Assembly (NCBI RefSeq): GCF_000296215.2
Contig: NZ_CP013949.1
Location: 5,511,501 to 5,575,500 of the forward strand
Direction: 5' to 3'
Length of the DNA: 64,000 nt
DNA from: Bradyrhizobium sp. CCGE-LA001
Lineage (GTDB): Bacteria; Pseudomonadota; Alphaproteobacteria; Rhizobiales; Xanthobacteraceae
The notes beneath the pieces are model-generated. The model ran no database searches and had not been told where the DNA came from. It saw only the letters and a list, made by a program, of their open reading frames with translations. A program made the translations under genes and the position numbers. Below are positions 8,383-17,060 of this stretch, piece after piece (the first letter of the stretch is position 1; every line of letters begins with the position of its first letter).

Positions 8383-9111
8383 TCACGCGCCGTCGAGGCC
8401 GCTCTCGGCGAGCTCGCGCAGCGCATCGGTATCCAGCACGACGATGGCGCCGTGTTCGAGACGAACCCAGTTGCGGCCGGCCCAGGCGCGCAATTGCTTG
8501 TTGATGCTCTCGCGCGTCATTCCCACCATCTCGCTGATCTCCTGCTGCGTGATGGCGAGCGTGCCGCTGCCGGAGTCGAGCTTGCGCTCCTCGGTGAGAC
8601 CGAGCAGCGCGCTGGCGAGCCGGCCCGGCAGGTTCTGGAGGATCACCTGCTCGACCTGCTGGCTGGTCCAGCGCAGGCGTGCGCAGAGCAGCTCGATGAA
8701 CTTCATCGCCAACGCCGGCTGGCTCTTCACGAACGGCAGGAAGTCCCGGCGATCGATAATATAAAGCTCGCAATTGGTGTTGGCGGTGGCGTCGGCCGAC
8801 CTGGGCGCGCCATCGAGCACGGCGATCTCGCCGAAAATCTCTCCGGGACCGATCAGATTGAGAATGGCGTTCCGCCCATCCGGCGAGGAAGAGGAGATCT
8901 TCACCGTACCCGTGATCACCGCGAACAGATTGTTGCCGGGATCGCCCTTGGCGGCGATGGTCGCACCGCGCTTCACGGTGGTGTGCTTGGCATAGCGGCA
9001 GAGCTGGTCGAGCGCCTCCGGCTCCAGATCCGCGAAGATCGGGTGCTTGCGCAGGACCGATAGTTTGTTGCCCGCCGACTGTCGGGGATCGCCGGTCTTG
9101 TCCTGAGGCAC
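8383..9111 (-). CDS. Crp/Fnr family transcriptional regulator (no N-terminal cysteine cluster)
   Basis: 242 aa from a GTG at 9111, supported by AGGAG 7 nt upstream (complement of 9119-9123). The open frame extends further up to 9408, but that part looks non-family and lacks a ribosome site. A cyclic-nucleotide-binding-type beta roll (residues 15-130, with GEIFGEIAVLDGAPRSADATA) is followed by the HTH ITQQEISEMVGMTRESINKQL. The GEIFGE...RSA phosphate-binding cassette resembles cAMP-binding members. It is convergent with the cyclase gene. It may control the TRAP/cyclase units, because a shared element lies upstream of both (7449-7467 and 9268-9285). Confidence 0.88.
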   Translation of the reverse strand: MPQDKTGDPRQSAGNKLSVLRKHPIFADLEPEALDQLCRYAKHTTVKRGATIAAKGDPGNNLFAVITGTVKISSSSPDGRNAILNLIGPGEIFGEIAVLDGAPRSADATANTNCELYIIDRRDFLPFVKSQPALAMKFIELLCARLRWTSQQVEQVILQNLPGRLASALLGLTEERKLDSGSGTLAITQQEISEMVGMTRESINKQLRAWAGRNWVRLEHGAIVVLDTDALRELAESGLDGA

Positions 9112-9267
9112 GCCGCGGCTCCTGAGACTGCGAGGCACTGGGGTTCCTGCGTAGTCAACGTTACCAGGCTTTTCAACCGGAAAGCACGGGCGCGATTTCA
9201 GGCAAATGCCGCGAAAATGCCGTGTTCGGGCCGGGCCGGGTACCCAAGGGATGCGTCGATGCATTGG

Positions 9268-9285
9268 GATCGATGCAGAGTTGCA
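9268..9285. promoter_or_regulatory. Element shared with the TRAP/cyclase promoter
   Basis: GATCGATGCAGAGTTGCA lies about 160 bp upstream of the Crp-family start. It matches GATCGATGCAACTCTTGCA (minus strand of 7449-7467) over the first ten bases and the final TTGCA. A further TCGATGCA lies just before it at 9256-9263. It could be an autoregulatory site; this is inference from the shared sequence only. Confidence 0.35.
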
Positions 9286-9331
9286 GGCAACGCAAGTCGA
9301 TTGCGTTGAGGCGCTGCGGCAGGCTGGCTTG

Positions 9332-10045
9332 TCAGGCTGCGGCCAGAGCCTCGACACGCGCGGCGTCGCGCAGGCTGATGCCGCCATGGAGGATCTCGAT
9401 GACGCCATGACGCTCCAGCTTGGTGAAGGTGCGGCTGACGGTTTCGATGGTCAGGCCGAGATAGTCGGCGATGTCCTGGCGGCTCATCGGAAGCGGCACC
9501 ATATCCGGCGATCCCCCGAGCGCCGACAGACGCTGACGCCAGCCGAGCAGAAAGGTCGCGACCTTCTCGTCCGCCGAGCGGCGGCCGAGCAAAACCATGT
9601 GGTCGCGCGCCTGGCTCAGCTCGCGAACGGCGAGCTCGTTGATCCGCCTCAGCAGTTGCGGCCGGTCCTCGACGAAGCGGCCGAAAGCTGCCTTGCCGAA
9701 CTGGCACACTGTCACCGCACCGATCGCGTCGGCCGAAAAATTGTGGCGGCCGGACAAGTTCATCCCCAGGAAATCGCCGGGCAAGGCGAAGCCCACGATC
9801 TGCCGCCGGCCGTCAGGCAGCAGCTTGTACAACCGCATGACGCCTTCCAGGACGTTGTAGAACGAGGTGGTGATGTCCTCCTCGGAGAACACGGTCTCGC
9901 CCGAGTCGAAACGGACACGGCGTGCCAGATGCTCGAACTCCCGGAGTTCGGCGGCGTCCAGCGACGCGCAAACCGCCGCACCGCGGACGGCGCAATCGTC
10001 ACAGACATGTCCGTTCGGCTCAATCGCGACCACGGAAGGCTTCAT
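9332..10045 (-). CDS. fnrN: FNR-type oxygen-responsive regulator (FnrN/FixK1-like)
   Basis: 237 aa from the ATG at 10045 (GGAG about 9 nt upstream); an ATG 16 codons earlier is less likely. The N-terminus has the cluster CDDCAVRGAAVC (C-x2-C-x7-C), and a fourth Cys lies in the beta roll (VTVCQFGK). This is the ligand pattern of [4Fe-4S]-sensing FnrN proteins rather than cysteine-poor FixK2. The HTH MSRQDIADYLGLTIETVSRTFTKL carries the E--SR residues that read TTGA half-sites. An FNR box lies 83 bp upstream (10128-10141), suggesting autoregulation. It is the probable controller of the boxes at 13304, 17013, 17061 and 19697. Confidence 0.9.
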   Translation of the reverse strand: MKPSVVAIEPNGHVCDDCAVRGAAVCASLDAAELREFEHLARRVRFDSGETVFSEEDITTSFYNVLEGVMRLYKLLPDGRRQIVGFALPGDFLGMNLSGRHNFSADAIGAVTVCQFGKAAFGRFVEDRPQLLRRINELAVRELSQARDHMVLLGRRSADEKVATFLLGWRQRLSALGGSPDMVPLPMSRQDIADYLGLTIETVSRTFTKLERHGVIEILHGGISLRDAARVEALAAA

Positions 10046-10127
10046 CCATCGCTCCAAGCGTCGGCCTTGGCTCGGCCCCGGCCGATTTGCCACGCACCTG
10101 CATTTTACTGCGCCGTGGCAAAGGCGA

Positions 10128-10141
10128 TTGACTCAGATCAA
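10128..10141. promoter_or_regulatory. FNR/FixK box upstream of fnrN-like gene
   Basis: TTGAC-TCAG-ATCAA, a full match to the TTGAY-N4-RTCAA consensus. Activation from -41.5 would start transcription near 10094, leaving a ~50-nt leader to the ATG at 10045. Confidence 0.75.
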
Positions 10142-10184
10142 ATCCGGCGAACCTCACCACTATTTCTCGCAAAGCGGTCGACCG

Positions 10185-11288
10185 TTACACCGCCTGCACG
10201 GTCCAGCCGATCAGCTCCTTCGCAAGGCGGGCGAAGGCCACATCGAATGCCGCAACTGCCGACGCGGGCTCGACCTTGTCGAGCTTCTCGCCGGTCTCGA
10301 TGAGGCGCGAGGCGATCACCTTGCCGTTCTTGTCGACGATCCGTGCCGACAGTGCGATCTCGACCCGCGTGCCGACGTCGGTGGCAATCCCGAACCGCCT
10401 GATGTCGATCAGGAGCTGATAGTCCGCCGCCCCGAGATCGCTCGTGCGCAGCGGCGCGTGAGCGATGTCGTAATTCTCGAAACTGTCGATCAGGCGCGCC
10501 TGCACCAGCTTTGGAATGCTGTCGGCCCAGAGGAAGTCGGCAAAGCCCGGATTGCTGCCGCTGGGTGAGAACAGCATGCGCTGGGTCTGGAGCATCGCGA
10601 CGGCGGTCGGCTCGGGAATGGTCAGCGACGCCGTCAGCGTCTTGCCAGTCGGCCCCAGATTCTGCGGCGTGCGCAGGTCGTAGGTGATCTTCTGCGCGGG
10701 CGTTCCGCCGCCCGTCATCTTCTCGAGGCCCGCCAGGATGCCGTCGATCTTGCCGGTGTTGCGCGCGAGCCCATCGGAGAACGTCTTCAGACTGGCAATG
10801 GTGTCCTTCAGCGGGCCTGAATTGTCCTCGAGCACGGTATCGACCCGCCGCAGCGCGTCGCGCGCGGCCTGCGTCATGCTTTGGCCTGCGCCGGCCTCTG
10901 CGATCAGGGTCAGCGGCTCGCCGGATTTGGCGATGATCATGCCGCCCTCCAGCGTCACCACAGGGACGCCGGTCAGGCCCTGGAAATCGAGCCCGACCTT
11001 GGTGTCGGCGCGCACCGGCGTCGCCGCGGCAACCGAGATCGTCGCATTGACGAAGCGCGGGTTATCCGACGCGAGCCCGAGCTGGCTGACCTCACCGACG
11101 CGGATGCCGTTAAACAGCACGCCGGCACCGACCAGCAGGCCCGGCACCGGCCCCTGGAATTGCACATGGTAGTTCGTGCGCGGGCCGATGCCGCCGGTGT
11201 TGTTCAGCCAATAGACGAAGCCGAATACCGCGAGGATCGCAGCCAGCACGAAGGTGCCGATCAGGACGTAGGGAGCGCGGGTTTCCAT
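10185..11288 (-). CDS. MlaD-family MCE protein fused to a PqiC/ABC-auxiliary domain
   Basis: 367 aa. One N-terminal membrane helix (residues 8-28) is followed by a single MCE domain (about 38-117; NYHVQFQGPVPGLLVGAGV and GVPVVTLEGG) and a helical stretch (140-190). The C-terminal domain (about 205-360) resembles the ABC-type transport auxiliary lipoprotein family (PqiC/DUF330): a TLTASLTIPEP start and an ADYQLLIDIRRFGI strand. In many bacteria these two are separate proteins, the second a lipoprotein; here there is no lipobox and they are fused. It is the third gene after the permease and ATPase genes and probably carries phospholipid between membranes. Confidence 0.85.
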   Translation of the reverse strand: METRAPYVLIGTFVLAAILAVFGFVYWLNNTGGIGPRTNYHVQFQGPVPGLLVGAGVLFNGIRVGEVSQLGLASDNPRFVNATISVAAATPVRADTKVGLDFQGLTGVPVVTLEGGMIIAKSGEPLTLIAEAGAGQSMTQAARDALRRVDTVLEDNSGPLKDTIASLKTFSDGLARNTGKIDGILAGLEKMTGGGTPAQKITYDLRTPQNLGPTGKTLTASLTIPEPTAVAMLQTQRMLFSPSGSNPGFADFLWADSIPKLVQARLIDSFENYDIAHAPLRTSDLGAADYQLLIDIRRFGIATDVGTRVEIALSARIVDKNGKVIASRLIETGEKLDKVEPASAVAAFDVAFARLAKELIGWTVQAV

Positions 11289-11291
11289 ATG

Positions 11292-12065
11292 TCATCTCAT
11301 TTCGTGTTGCAGCATCTGCGAGCGCTTGCCGTGGAAATAGGCGCGCACCCAGGGATGCTCGGATTGCAGCAGCTCGCGCATCGGGCCGATCGCGACGATC
11401 CTGCCGTCGGCGAGTGCGGCGACGCGGTCGCAGACCGTGGTCAGGCTCGCAAGATCATGGGTGACCATAAACACGGTGAGGCCCAGGGTCTTTTGCAGCG
11501 TCTTGATCAGCGCGTCGAAATCCCCGGCGGCGATCGGGTCGAGGCCGGAGGTCGGCTCGTCCAGAAACAGGATCGGCGGGTCGAGCGCGAGCGCGCGCGC
11601 CAATGCCACGCGCTTGGTCATGCCGCCCGACAGCTCCGCCGGATATTTGTCCGCGTCCTGCGCCCGCAGCCCGACCATCTCGAGCTTGGCGATCGCGATC
11701 TCGTCCATCAGCTCCTGCGACAGGACCAGATTCTCGCGCAGGGGAAACTGGACGTTCTGTCTCACCGTCAGCGACGAGAACAGCGCGCCCTGCTGGAACA
11801 GGATGCCCCATGTCGTGGCGGCGCCATGAGCTCGACCATCGATGGGCCGTCCCATGACCTCGATGGTACCGCTCCGGCGCGGAATGAGGCCGATGATGGT
11901 GCGCATCAGCACCGACTTGCCGCCGCCTGACGCCCCAACGAGCCCGAGGATCTCTCCTTGGCGGACGTCGAGCGACAATCGGTCGAGCACGGTCTGGCGG
12001 CCAAAGCCGACCACGAGGTCGCGGACGCGGATCGCGAACTCCTGCTGTGGTTCGGCCATTGTCAC
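11292..12065 (-). CDS. mlaF: Mla-type ABC transporter ATP-binding protein
   Basis: 257 aa from a GTG that overlaps the permease stop by 4 bp (GTGA). Walker A is GASGGGKS (44-51), the signature is LSGGMTKR and Walker B is ILFLDEPTSGLDP, followed by a switch His in MVTHD. The TKR after the signature and the SGLDPIAAG region fit the MlaF/Ttg2A group. It powers lipid transport with the MlaE-like permease and the MCE protein next to it. Confidence 0.92.
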   Translation of the reverse strand: MTMAEPQQEFAIRVRDLVVGFGRQTVLDRLSLDVRQGEILGLVGASGGGKSVLMRTIIGLIPRRSGTIEVMGRPIDGRAHGAATTWGILFQQGALFSSLTVRQNVQFPLRENLVLSQELMDEIAIAKLEMVGLRAQDADKYPAELSGGMTKRVALARALALDPPILFLDEPTSGLDPIAAGDFDALIKTLQKTLGLTVFMVTHDLASLTTVCDRVAALADGRIVAIGPMRELLQSEHPWVRAYFHGKRSQMLQHEMR

Positions 12066-13198
12066 ATTCCGATCGACGCGAAGAAGATCGCGAACAGGCC
12101 GTCGAGCACGATCACCAGGAAGATCGACTTCACCACGGACGTCGTGGTCTGCCGTCCGAGCGATTCCGCGCTGCCCTTCACGCGCAAACCCTCGCTACAG
12201 GCGACGATCCCGATCACCAGCGCCATGAACGGCGCCTTCAGGATGCCCACCTCGAAATGGGTGATGGAAATGGCGTCATGCAGCCGCGCGATGTAGATCG
12301 CCGGTCCCATGTCGCCGTAGAACTGAGCAACCAGCCCGCCGCCGTAGAGCGCGGCGATGGACCCGATGAAGGCGAGGATCGGCAGCGCGATGACGAGGGC
12401 GGCAACACGCGGCAGGATCAGGACGTCGACGGAATCGAGGCCCATGGTCGAGAGCGCGTCGATCTCCTCGCGCATCTTCATCGAGCCGAGCTCGGCGGTG
12501 TAGGCGCTGCCAGAACGGCCCGCGACCATGATGGCGACGATCAGCACGCCGAGCTCGCGCAGGACCAGGATGCCGACCATATCGACGGTGTAGGACTCCG
12601 CGCCGAACCTTCGGAAATGGAAGAATCCCTGCTGGGCGATGATGGCGCCGATCAGGAAGGTGATCAGCACGACGATGGGAATCGCCTGCCATCCGATACG
12701 ATAGAGCTGATAGACCAGCGAGGTCAGCCGCAGCGATTTTGGCCGGCGCAGCACGCCGATCACGGCCATGAACAACGCGCCGAGCAATTGAAGAAAGATC
12801 GTGATGTCTTCGCGCGCACCGACAGTTGCCTTGCCGAGATCGCCCAGCCTGAGCAGGACCGGATTTGACCGGGCCGCCGGCGCAGGGGTGTCGCGATTGA
12901 CCTGGCGCACCTCGTCCATCAGGCCGCTGAAATGGTCGGCGACGCCGACGAATTCAGCCGATCTGCCTGACGATGCAGCCCGGCGCGACAGCTTCTCCAG
13001 GACCCAGGCACCGAGCGTATCGAGCGCGCTGACGCCGGACATGTCGAGGGTCACGGCCCTGGATCGTTCGACATCCGCCCCAACCGACCGGGACAATGTT
13101 TCGAGCCTCACCACATTCGCTGCGGTCCACGGCCCTTCCGGGCGCAATTTCAGCAGGTCGCCGGACGGCGTTGCCAGCAACAGCGGTTCGGAGTTCAC
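12062..13198 (-). CDS. mlaE: MlaE-family permease with N-terminal STAS-like domain
   Basis: 378 aa. Residues 1-105 look like a STAS domain (VTLDMSGVSALDTLGAWVLEKL). About 150-375 is the MlaE permease, with five to six helices and the conserved GSGFT-like segment VAGRSGSAYTAELGSM followed by EIDALSTMGLDSVDVLILPR. It is the first gene of a three-gene operon with mlaF and the MCE fusion. The integral STAS domain replaces the free-standing MlaB of E. coli. A near-consensus FNR box at 13268-13281 is about 75 bp upstream of the start. Confidence 0.92.
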   Translation of the reverse strand: MNSEPLLLATPSGDLLKLRPEGPWTAANVVRLETLSRSVGADVERSRAVTLDMSGVSALDTLGAWVLEKLSRRAASSGRSAEFVGVADHFSGLMDEVRQVNRDTPAPAARSNPVLLRLGDLGKATVGAREDITIFLQLLGALFMAVIGVLRRPKSLRLTSLVYQLYRIGWQAIPIVVLITFLIGAIIAQQGFFHFRRFGAESYTVDMVGILVLRELGVLIVAIMVAGRSGSAYTAELGSMKMREEIDALSTMGLDSVDVLILPRVAALVIALPILAFIGSIAALYGGGLVAQFYGDMGPAIYIARLHDAISITHFEVGILKAPFMALVIGIVACSEGLRVKGSAESLGRQTTTSVVKSIFLVIVLDGLFAIFFASIGM

Positions 13199-13267
13199 GC
13201 TTCCACCTCATCGGGCCGACTGGTGCCCATTCAGCCGGCATTTCTAGGCCAGCATGTGGCGGCCGGA

Positions 13268-13281
13268 TTGACCTGTCTCAA
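13268..13281. promoter_or_regulatory. Near-consensus FNR/FixK box, mlaE side
   Basis: TTGAC-CTGT-CTCAA has one mismatch in the second half-site. Its centre is 76 bp upstream of the mlaE-like start, which would fit a -41.5 activator with a ~36-nt leader. It is weaker than the neighbouring 13304 box. Confidence 0.45.
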
Positions 13282-13303
13282 GATGATGGCCGGAGCGCAC
13301 CCC

Positions 13304-13317
13304 TTGACACAAATCAA
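13304..13317. promoter_or_regulatory. FNR/FixK box upstream of the DUF883 gene
   Basis: TTGAC-ACAA-ATCAA, a full consensus match. Its centre is about 63 bp upstream of the ATG at 13374, so activation from -41.5 gives a leader of about 23 nt. Confidence 0.7.
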
Positions 13318-13373
13318 GCAGGGCTGCGGCCGCGGGTCCTAGGTTGCCGGCATTCAACGAGGATACCCAATCC

Positions 13374-13649
13374 ATGTTCGACAGCGACAGGATGAGCGAC
13401 GAACTGCGCGCGCTGAAGGTTGACGTCACGCGTCTTTTGAGCACCGCCGGCGAGCAGATCTACGACACCACGAAAGATCGCGCCGAGGCGCTGGCCGACC
13501 AGATCAAGGAGGCGCTCGCCGAACTCGGTGAGACCGCCGAGCAAGAGCAGGAGCAGCTTCAGGGCCTGATTGCGGATCGGCCGATCACGTCGCTCGCCTC
13601 CGCCTTCGCGCTCGGCGTGGTGGTCGGCTTCATGCTGAGGAGACATTAG
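13374..13649 (+). CDS. DUF883 (ElaB/YqjD)-like membrane-anchored protein
   Basis: 91 aa from the ATG at 13374, with GAGGAT upstream (a TTG 10 codons earlier is possible). A long amphipathic alpha-helix rich in Glu, Asp and Lys (residues 5-70) ends in a C-terminal membrane anchor ITSLASAFALGVVVGFMLRR. This layout matches ElaB/YqjD proteins, which tether ribosomes to the inner membrane in E. coli. It is directly followed by a YqjE-like gene, the same order as yqjD-yqjE. It lies under an FNR box. Confidence 0.8.
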   Translation: MFDSDRMSDELRALKVDVTRLLSTAGEQIYDTTKDRAEALADQIKEALAELGETAEQEQEQLQGLIADRPITSLASAFALGVVVGFMLRRH

Positions 13650-14135
13650 GTGAATACCGAGAATGTCGTCAAACATCTGCGCGTGCTGTGGCGCACCGAC
13701 AGGATCATCGCGGACATCAGGCTGCGCCATCTGGCGATGGGGCTTGGCCTTCGCGCCTTCGCGGCGCTGATTGCGGCATTCGGGCTCCTGATGCTGGAGC
13801 TATCGGCCTATTTCGCGCTGGTGCAGATGTGGAGCGCGATTGCCGCGGCCGCCATCCTCGGCGCCGTCAACTTCGTCATCGCCGCGGTACTGTTCGTGAT
13901 CGCCGGCCGCGCTCCGTCGGGGCGTGACATCGAGTTCGCCAATGAAATTCATGACGCCTCCATCGAAGCGCTCCAGCTCGAGGCGCGCGCGCTCCAGGCC
14001 CAGGTGTCGGGTGCCGTGCATCATCCGCTCAGCACGATCGTGCCGGTGCTGCTGCCGCTGATCGCGATTATCGTCAGGAATCTCCGGAAGACGGCCAAGG
14101 AGTCCGCCTCCTCGCCGGGTGAAGCCGGGTCCTAA
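13650..14135 (+). CDS. Phage holin superfamily III (YqjE)-like membrane protein
   Basis: 161 aa starting with GTG immediately after the DUF883 stop. Two adjacent hydrophobic helices (about 32-54 and 58-85) are followed by a polar helix, a third hydrophobic stretch (STIVPVLLPLIAIIV) and a basic tail. This resembles the PF07332-type proteins that accompany YqjD. It is unlikely to be a real phage holin given its partner gene. Its role in the envelope is unknown. Confidence 0.75.
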   Translation: MNTENVVKHLRVLWRTDRIIADIRLRHLAMGLGLRAFAALIAAFGLLMLELSAYFALVQMWSAIAAAAILGAVNFVIAAVLFVIAGRAPSGRDIEFANEIHDASIEALQLEARALQAQVSGAVHHPLSTIVPVLLPLIAIIVRNLRKTAKESASSPGEAGS

Positions 14136-14142
14136 GCTCCGC

Positions 14143-16836
14143 TCAAAATTTCAGCCTGACGTCGCAGATGTCAGGCTCTGACGGGTCCGGCTTTACCTCG
14201 AAGCCGAGCTGCCGGCACATCTCGAGCATGACGATGTTCTCCTGGAGCACGTCGCCCGAGATGGTCTTCAGCCCTTCCGACTTCGCGTAGTCGATGATCA
14301 GCTGCATCAAGGCCCATCCGAGGCCCCTGCCCTTGAGATCGGACCGCAGCAGGATGGCATACTCGCCGCTCTCGTAGATCGAGTCCGAATGCAGCCGGAC
14401 GACGCCGACCATCTCGCTGGTCTCCTCGTCGAAGGCAATGAAGGCCATCGCGCGCGCATAATCGAGCTGGGTCAGGCGCGCGATGAACTCGTGGGTAAAT
14501 TCCTTCATCGGTGCGAAGAAGCGCAGGCGGAGATCGTGCGCGGTCACGTGACGCAGGAATTCGTGGATGGTCGGCTCGTCCTCGGGACGCAACGGCCGCA
14601 CGAAGATGCGCCAGCTGTCCTTGAGTTTGAGGCGGCGCTCCCACTGCGACGGATAGGCTCTAACGGCGAAATTGGCCGGGCCGGAGCCGGCGAATTTCCG
14701 TTGCGGCGGCCCCACGGCGACGCGGGCGTCGACAGCAGTCACGCCGGTCTCATCCGCGAGCAGCGGATTGATATCGAATTCGCGGATCTCGGGGATGTCG
14801 GCGGCCATCTGCGCCAGCTTGACCAGCACCATGGCGACGGCGTCTTGCTTCACCGCCGGCACATCACGATAGGCCTTTAGCAGCCGCGACACGCGTGTGC
14901 GGTCGATCAGGTCGCGGGCGAGTTGCAGATCGAGTGGCGGCAGCGCCAGCGCCTTGTCGTTGATGATTTCCACGGCCGTCCCGCCTCGGCCAAAGACGAC
15001 GACGGTTCCGAAGGTGGGATCGTCGGCAAGACCAAGAATGAGCTCCCGCGCCTTCGCCTTGACCACCATGGCCTGCACGATGACGCCGCCGATGCGGGCT
15101 TCGGGCCGCAGCTTCCTCGCGCGATCGAGAATATCCGTGGCGGCCGCGCGCACAGCATCCGGCGTGGTCAGATTGAGGACGACGCCCCCGACATCCGACT
15201 TGTGGACGATGTCGCGCGACATGATCTTCAGCACCACGGTCCCGCCTTGCGCGAATATCTCCTTCGCGCAGGCCACCGCCTGCTCGACATCAGCAGCGGC
15301 ATAGGTCGGCACCATCGCGATATCGTAGGCTTCGAGCAGGTGTTTGATCTCGACAGGCTCGAGCCATTGGCGGCCGTCCGCGATCGCCGCGGTGACGATC
15401 TGCCTGGCGGCTCGGGCGTCCGGCACGAACGTATCAGGCATCGCGGGCGGAACCTGGCTCAGTTCTTCCACCACCTCGCGGTGCCGGACCAGATGCATGA
15501 AGCCGCGCACCGCATCGTCCTCGGTCGGGTAATTGGGAATGCCCGCGTTGGAGAGGGCCTGAATGATGGTCTGATCGGCCCCGACCCACGCGGCGAGCAC
15601 AGGCTTCGCCCATCGGCGATGCTGATCACGGTATTTTCCGACGAGTTCGGTCACGGTCGCAGCGATTTCGGCGGCCGAGGCAATCGCCGTTTGCACGTTG
15701 AGGACGAGGACCGCATCGTTATCGGGATCGGCGAGCAGCAGCTCCAGCGCCGCGGCGTAGCGCGCAGCATCAGCGTCGCCCACGATATCGACGGGATTTG
15801 CACCGGACCAGGTCGGCGGCAGCGCGGCATCGAGTTTCTTGCGGACGTCGGCCGAGATCGAGGCCGGAATTCCACCGAGCTCGACCAATCGATCGATGGC
15901 GAGGACGCCAATGCCGCCGCCATTGGTCAGGATGGCCAAGCGCTTCCCCGCCGGCGATTCGACACGGCCGAGCGTCTCGGCGCAATCGAACAGCTCCCGC
16001 AGGTCGGAGACGCGCAGCACACCCGCGCGGCGGAACGCGGCGTCATAGACCGCGTCGGCACCGGCAAGCGCACCGGTATGCGTGGCCGCGGCCTTCGCAC
16101 CCTGCGCCATGCGGCCGGACTTCACCACGACGACCGGCTTCACGCGCGCGGCGGCGCGCGCCGCCGACATGAACTTGCGCGCGTCCTTGATCGCCTCGAT
16201 GTAGAGCAGGATCGCGCGGGTCTTGTGATCCATCGCGAAATGGTCGAGCAGATCGGCAAGGTCGACGTCGATCTGGTCCCCGATCGAAACAATGCCGGAG
16301 AAGCCCACCCCGCGCTGCGCCGCCCAATCGACCATGCCGGCCGCGATCGCGCCCGATTGCGAGATCAGCGCGAGATTGCCTGGTCCCGGCATGTGCGCGG
16401 CAAAACTGGCATTGAGGCTGACCGCGGGCATCATGATGCCGAGGCAGTTCGGCCCGATCAGCCGCATGCCGTGTTTGCGGGCCGCAGCGATCGCGCCCTC
16501 GCACAGGGATCCCGGACCGTGGCCGAGCCCGGCCGAGACGATCAGCGCGCCCGCCGAGCCGCGACGTCCGGCTTGGTCGATGATGCCGGGAACCTCGCGC
16601 GCCGGCGCGGTGATGACCACGAGCTCTGGCACGAAAGGCAACTTGTCCAGGCTCTTCACCGCAGCGATCCCGCCGATCTCGGCATGGCGCGGATTGACGA
16701 GGCCAAATTCTCCCTTGAACCCCGCCCTGCGGATGTTCTCCAGGACGGCACGCCCGACCGATACCGGGCGGGCACTTGCGCCGACCAGCGCGACAGAGCG
16801 AGGCGACAGCAGGTTTTTCAGGCGATAAGTCGACAT
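14143..16836 (-). CDS. Pat/YfiQ-type protein: ADP-forming acyl-CoA synthetase domains fused to GNAT acetyltransferase
   Basis: 897 aa, close to the length of E. coli PatZ. Order: CoA-binding domain (about 5-135, SVALVGASARPVSVGRAVLENI), succinyl-CoA-ligase-like domains (150-460) with ATHTGALAG retaining the family His, ATP-grasp domain (480-700), then a C-terminal GNAT domain (735-895) with the acetyl-CoA loop RSDLKGRGLGWAL. In enterobacteria this architecture is a protein lysine acetyltransferase acting on acetyl-CoA synthetase. Because the His is present, synthetase activity cannot be excluded. Two FNR boxes lie in the divergent promoter region, one 177 bp upstream. Confidence 0.88.
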   Translation of the reverse strand: MSTYRLKNLLSPRSVALVGASARPVSVGRAVLENIRRAGFKGEFGLVNPRHAEIGGIAAVKSLDKLPFVPELVVITAPAREVPGIIDQAGRRGSAGALIVSAGLGHGPGSLCEGAIAAARKHGMRLIGPNCLGIMMPAVSLNASFAAHMPGPGNLALISQSGAIAAGMVDWAAQRGVGFSGIVSIGDQIDVDLADLLDHFAMDHKTRAILLYIEAIKDARKFMSAARAAARVKPVVVVKSGRMAQGAKAAATHTGALAGADAVYDAAFRRAGVLRVSDLRELFDCAETLGRVESPAGKRLAILTNGGGIGVLAIDRLVELGGIPASISADVRKKLDAALPPTWSGANPVDIVGDADAARYAAALELLLADPDNDAVLVLNVQTAIASAAEIAATVTELVGKYRDQHRRWAKPVLAAWVGADQTIIQALSNAGIPNYPTEDDAVRGFMHLVRHREVVEELSQVPPAMPDTFVPDARAARQIVTAAIADGRQWLEPVEIKHLLEAYDIAMVPTYAAADVEQAVACAKEIFAQGGTVVLKIMSRDIVHKSDVGGVVLNLTTPDAVRAAATDILDRARKLRPEARIGGVIVQAMVVKAKARELILGLADDPTFGTVVVFGRGGTAVEIINDKALALPPLDLQLARDLIDRTRVSRLLKAYRDVPAVKQDAVAMVLVKLAQMAADIPEIREFDINPLLADETGVTAVDARVAVGPPQRKFAGSGPANFAVRAYPSQWERRLKLKDSWRIFVRPLRPEDEPTIHEFLRHVTAHDLRLRFFAPMKEFTHEFIARLTQLDYARAMAFIAFDEETSEMVGVVRLHSDSIYESGEYAILLRSDLKGRGLGWALMQLIIDYAKSEGLKTISGDVLQENIVMLEMCRQLGFEVKPDPSEPDICDVRLKF

Positions 16837-17012
16837 GAAAGCAAATGCGCCCGGTCGCTGGCGGTTCCGATGGTGGATGATCAGGGCGAAAACTGCGAGT
16901 CTCGTGTGAAATCATAACCCATCACGGTGGCTGGCCAATGACGGTCTTCGTCACACCGCCCCAAATGATCTCTCCTTGACCACCAGAATAGGCCGGGTTT
17001 CGTCGGGACGGT

Positions 17013-17026
17013 TGATCCTGGTCAAG
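17013..17026. promoter_or_regulatory. FNR/FixK box 1 in the pat-kinase divergent region
   Basis: TTGAT-CCTG-GTCAA, full consensus. It lies 177 bp upstream of the Pat-like start and 142 bp upstream of the kinase start, so it could serve the minus-strand gene with a long leader. The gap 16837-17154 holds only this and the next box. Confidence 0.7.
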
Positions 17027-17060
17027 CAGCAGAATTGCGACAGGCAGCTCGGGACGGCGA

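Noticed and set aside
9112..9408. 99-codon N-terminal extension of the Crp-family regulator
   Set aside because: It lacks family similarity and a ribosome site, and overlaps the end of the FnrN-like gene; a GTG with AGGAG at 9111 fits better.
14923..16917. 664-codon plus-strand open frame opposite the Pat-like gene
   Set aside because: Antisense of well-supported CoA-binding and ATP-grasp domains; no recognisable protein.
16974..16987. Additional FNR box TTGACCACCAGAAT
   Set aside because: The second half-site (AGAAT) does not match RTCAA.
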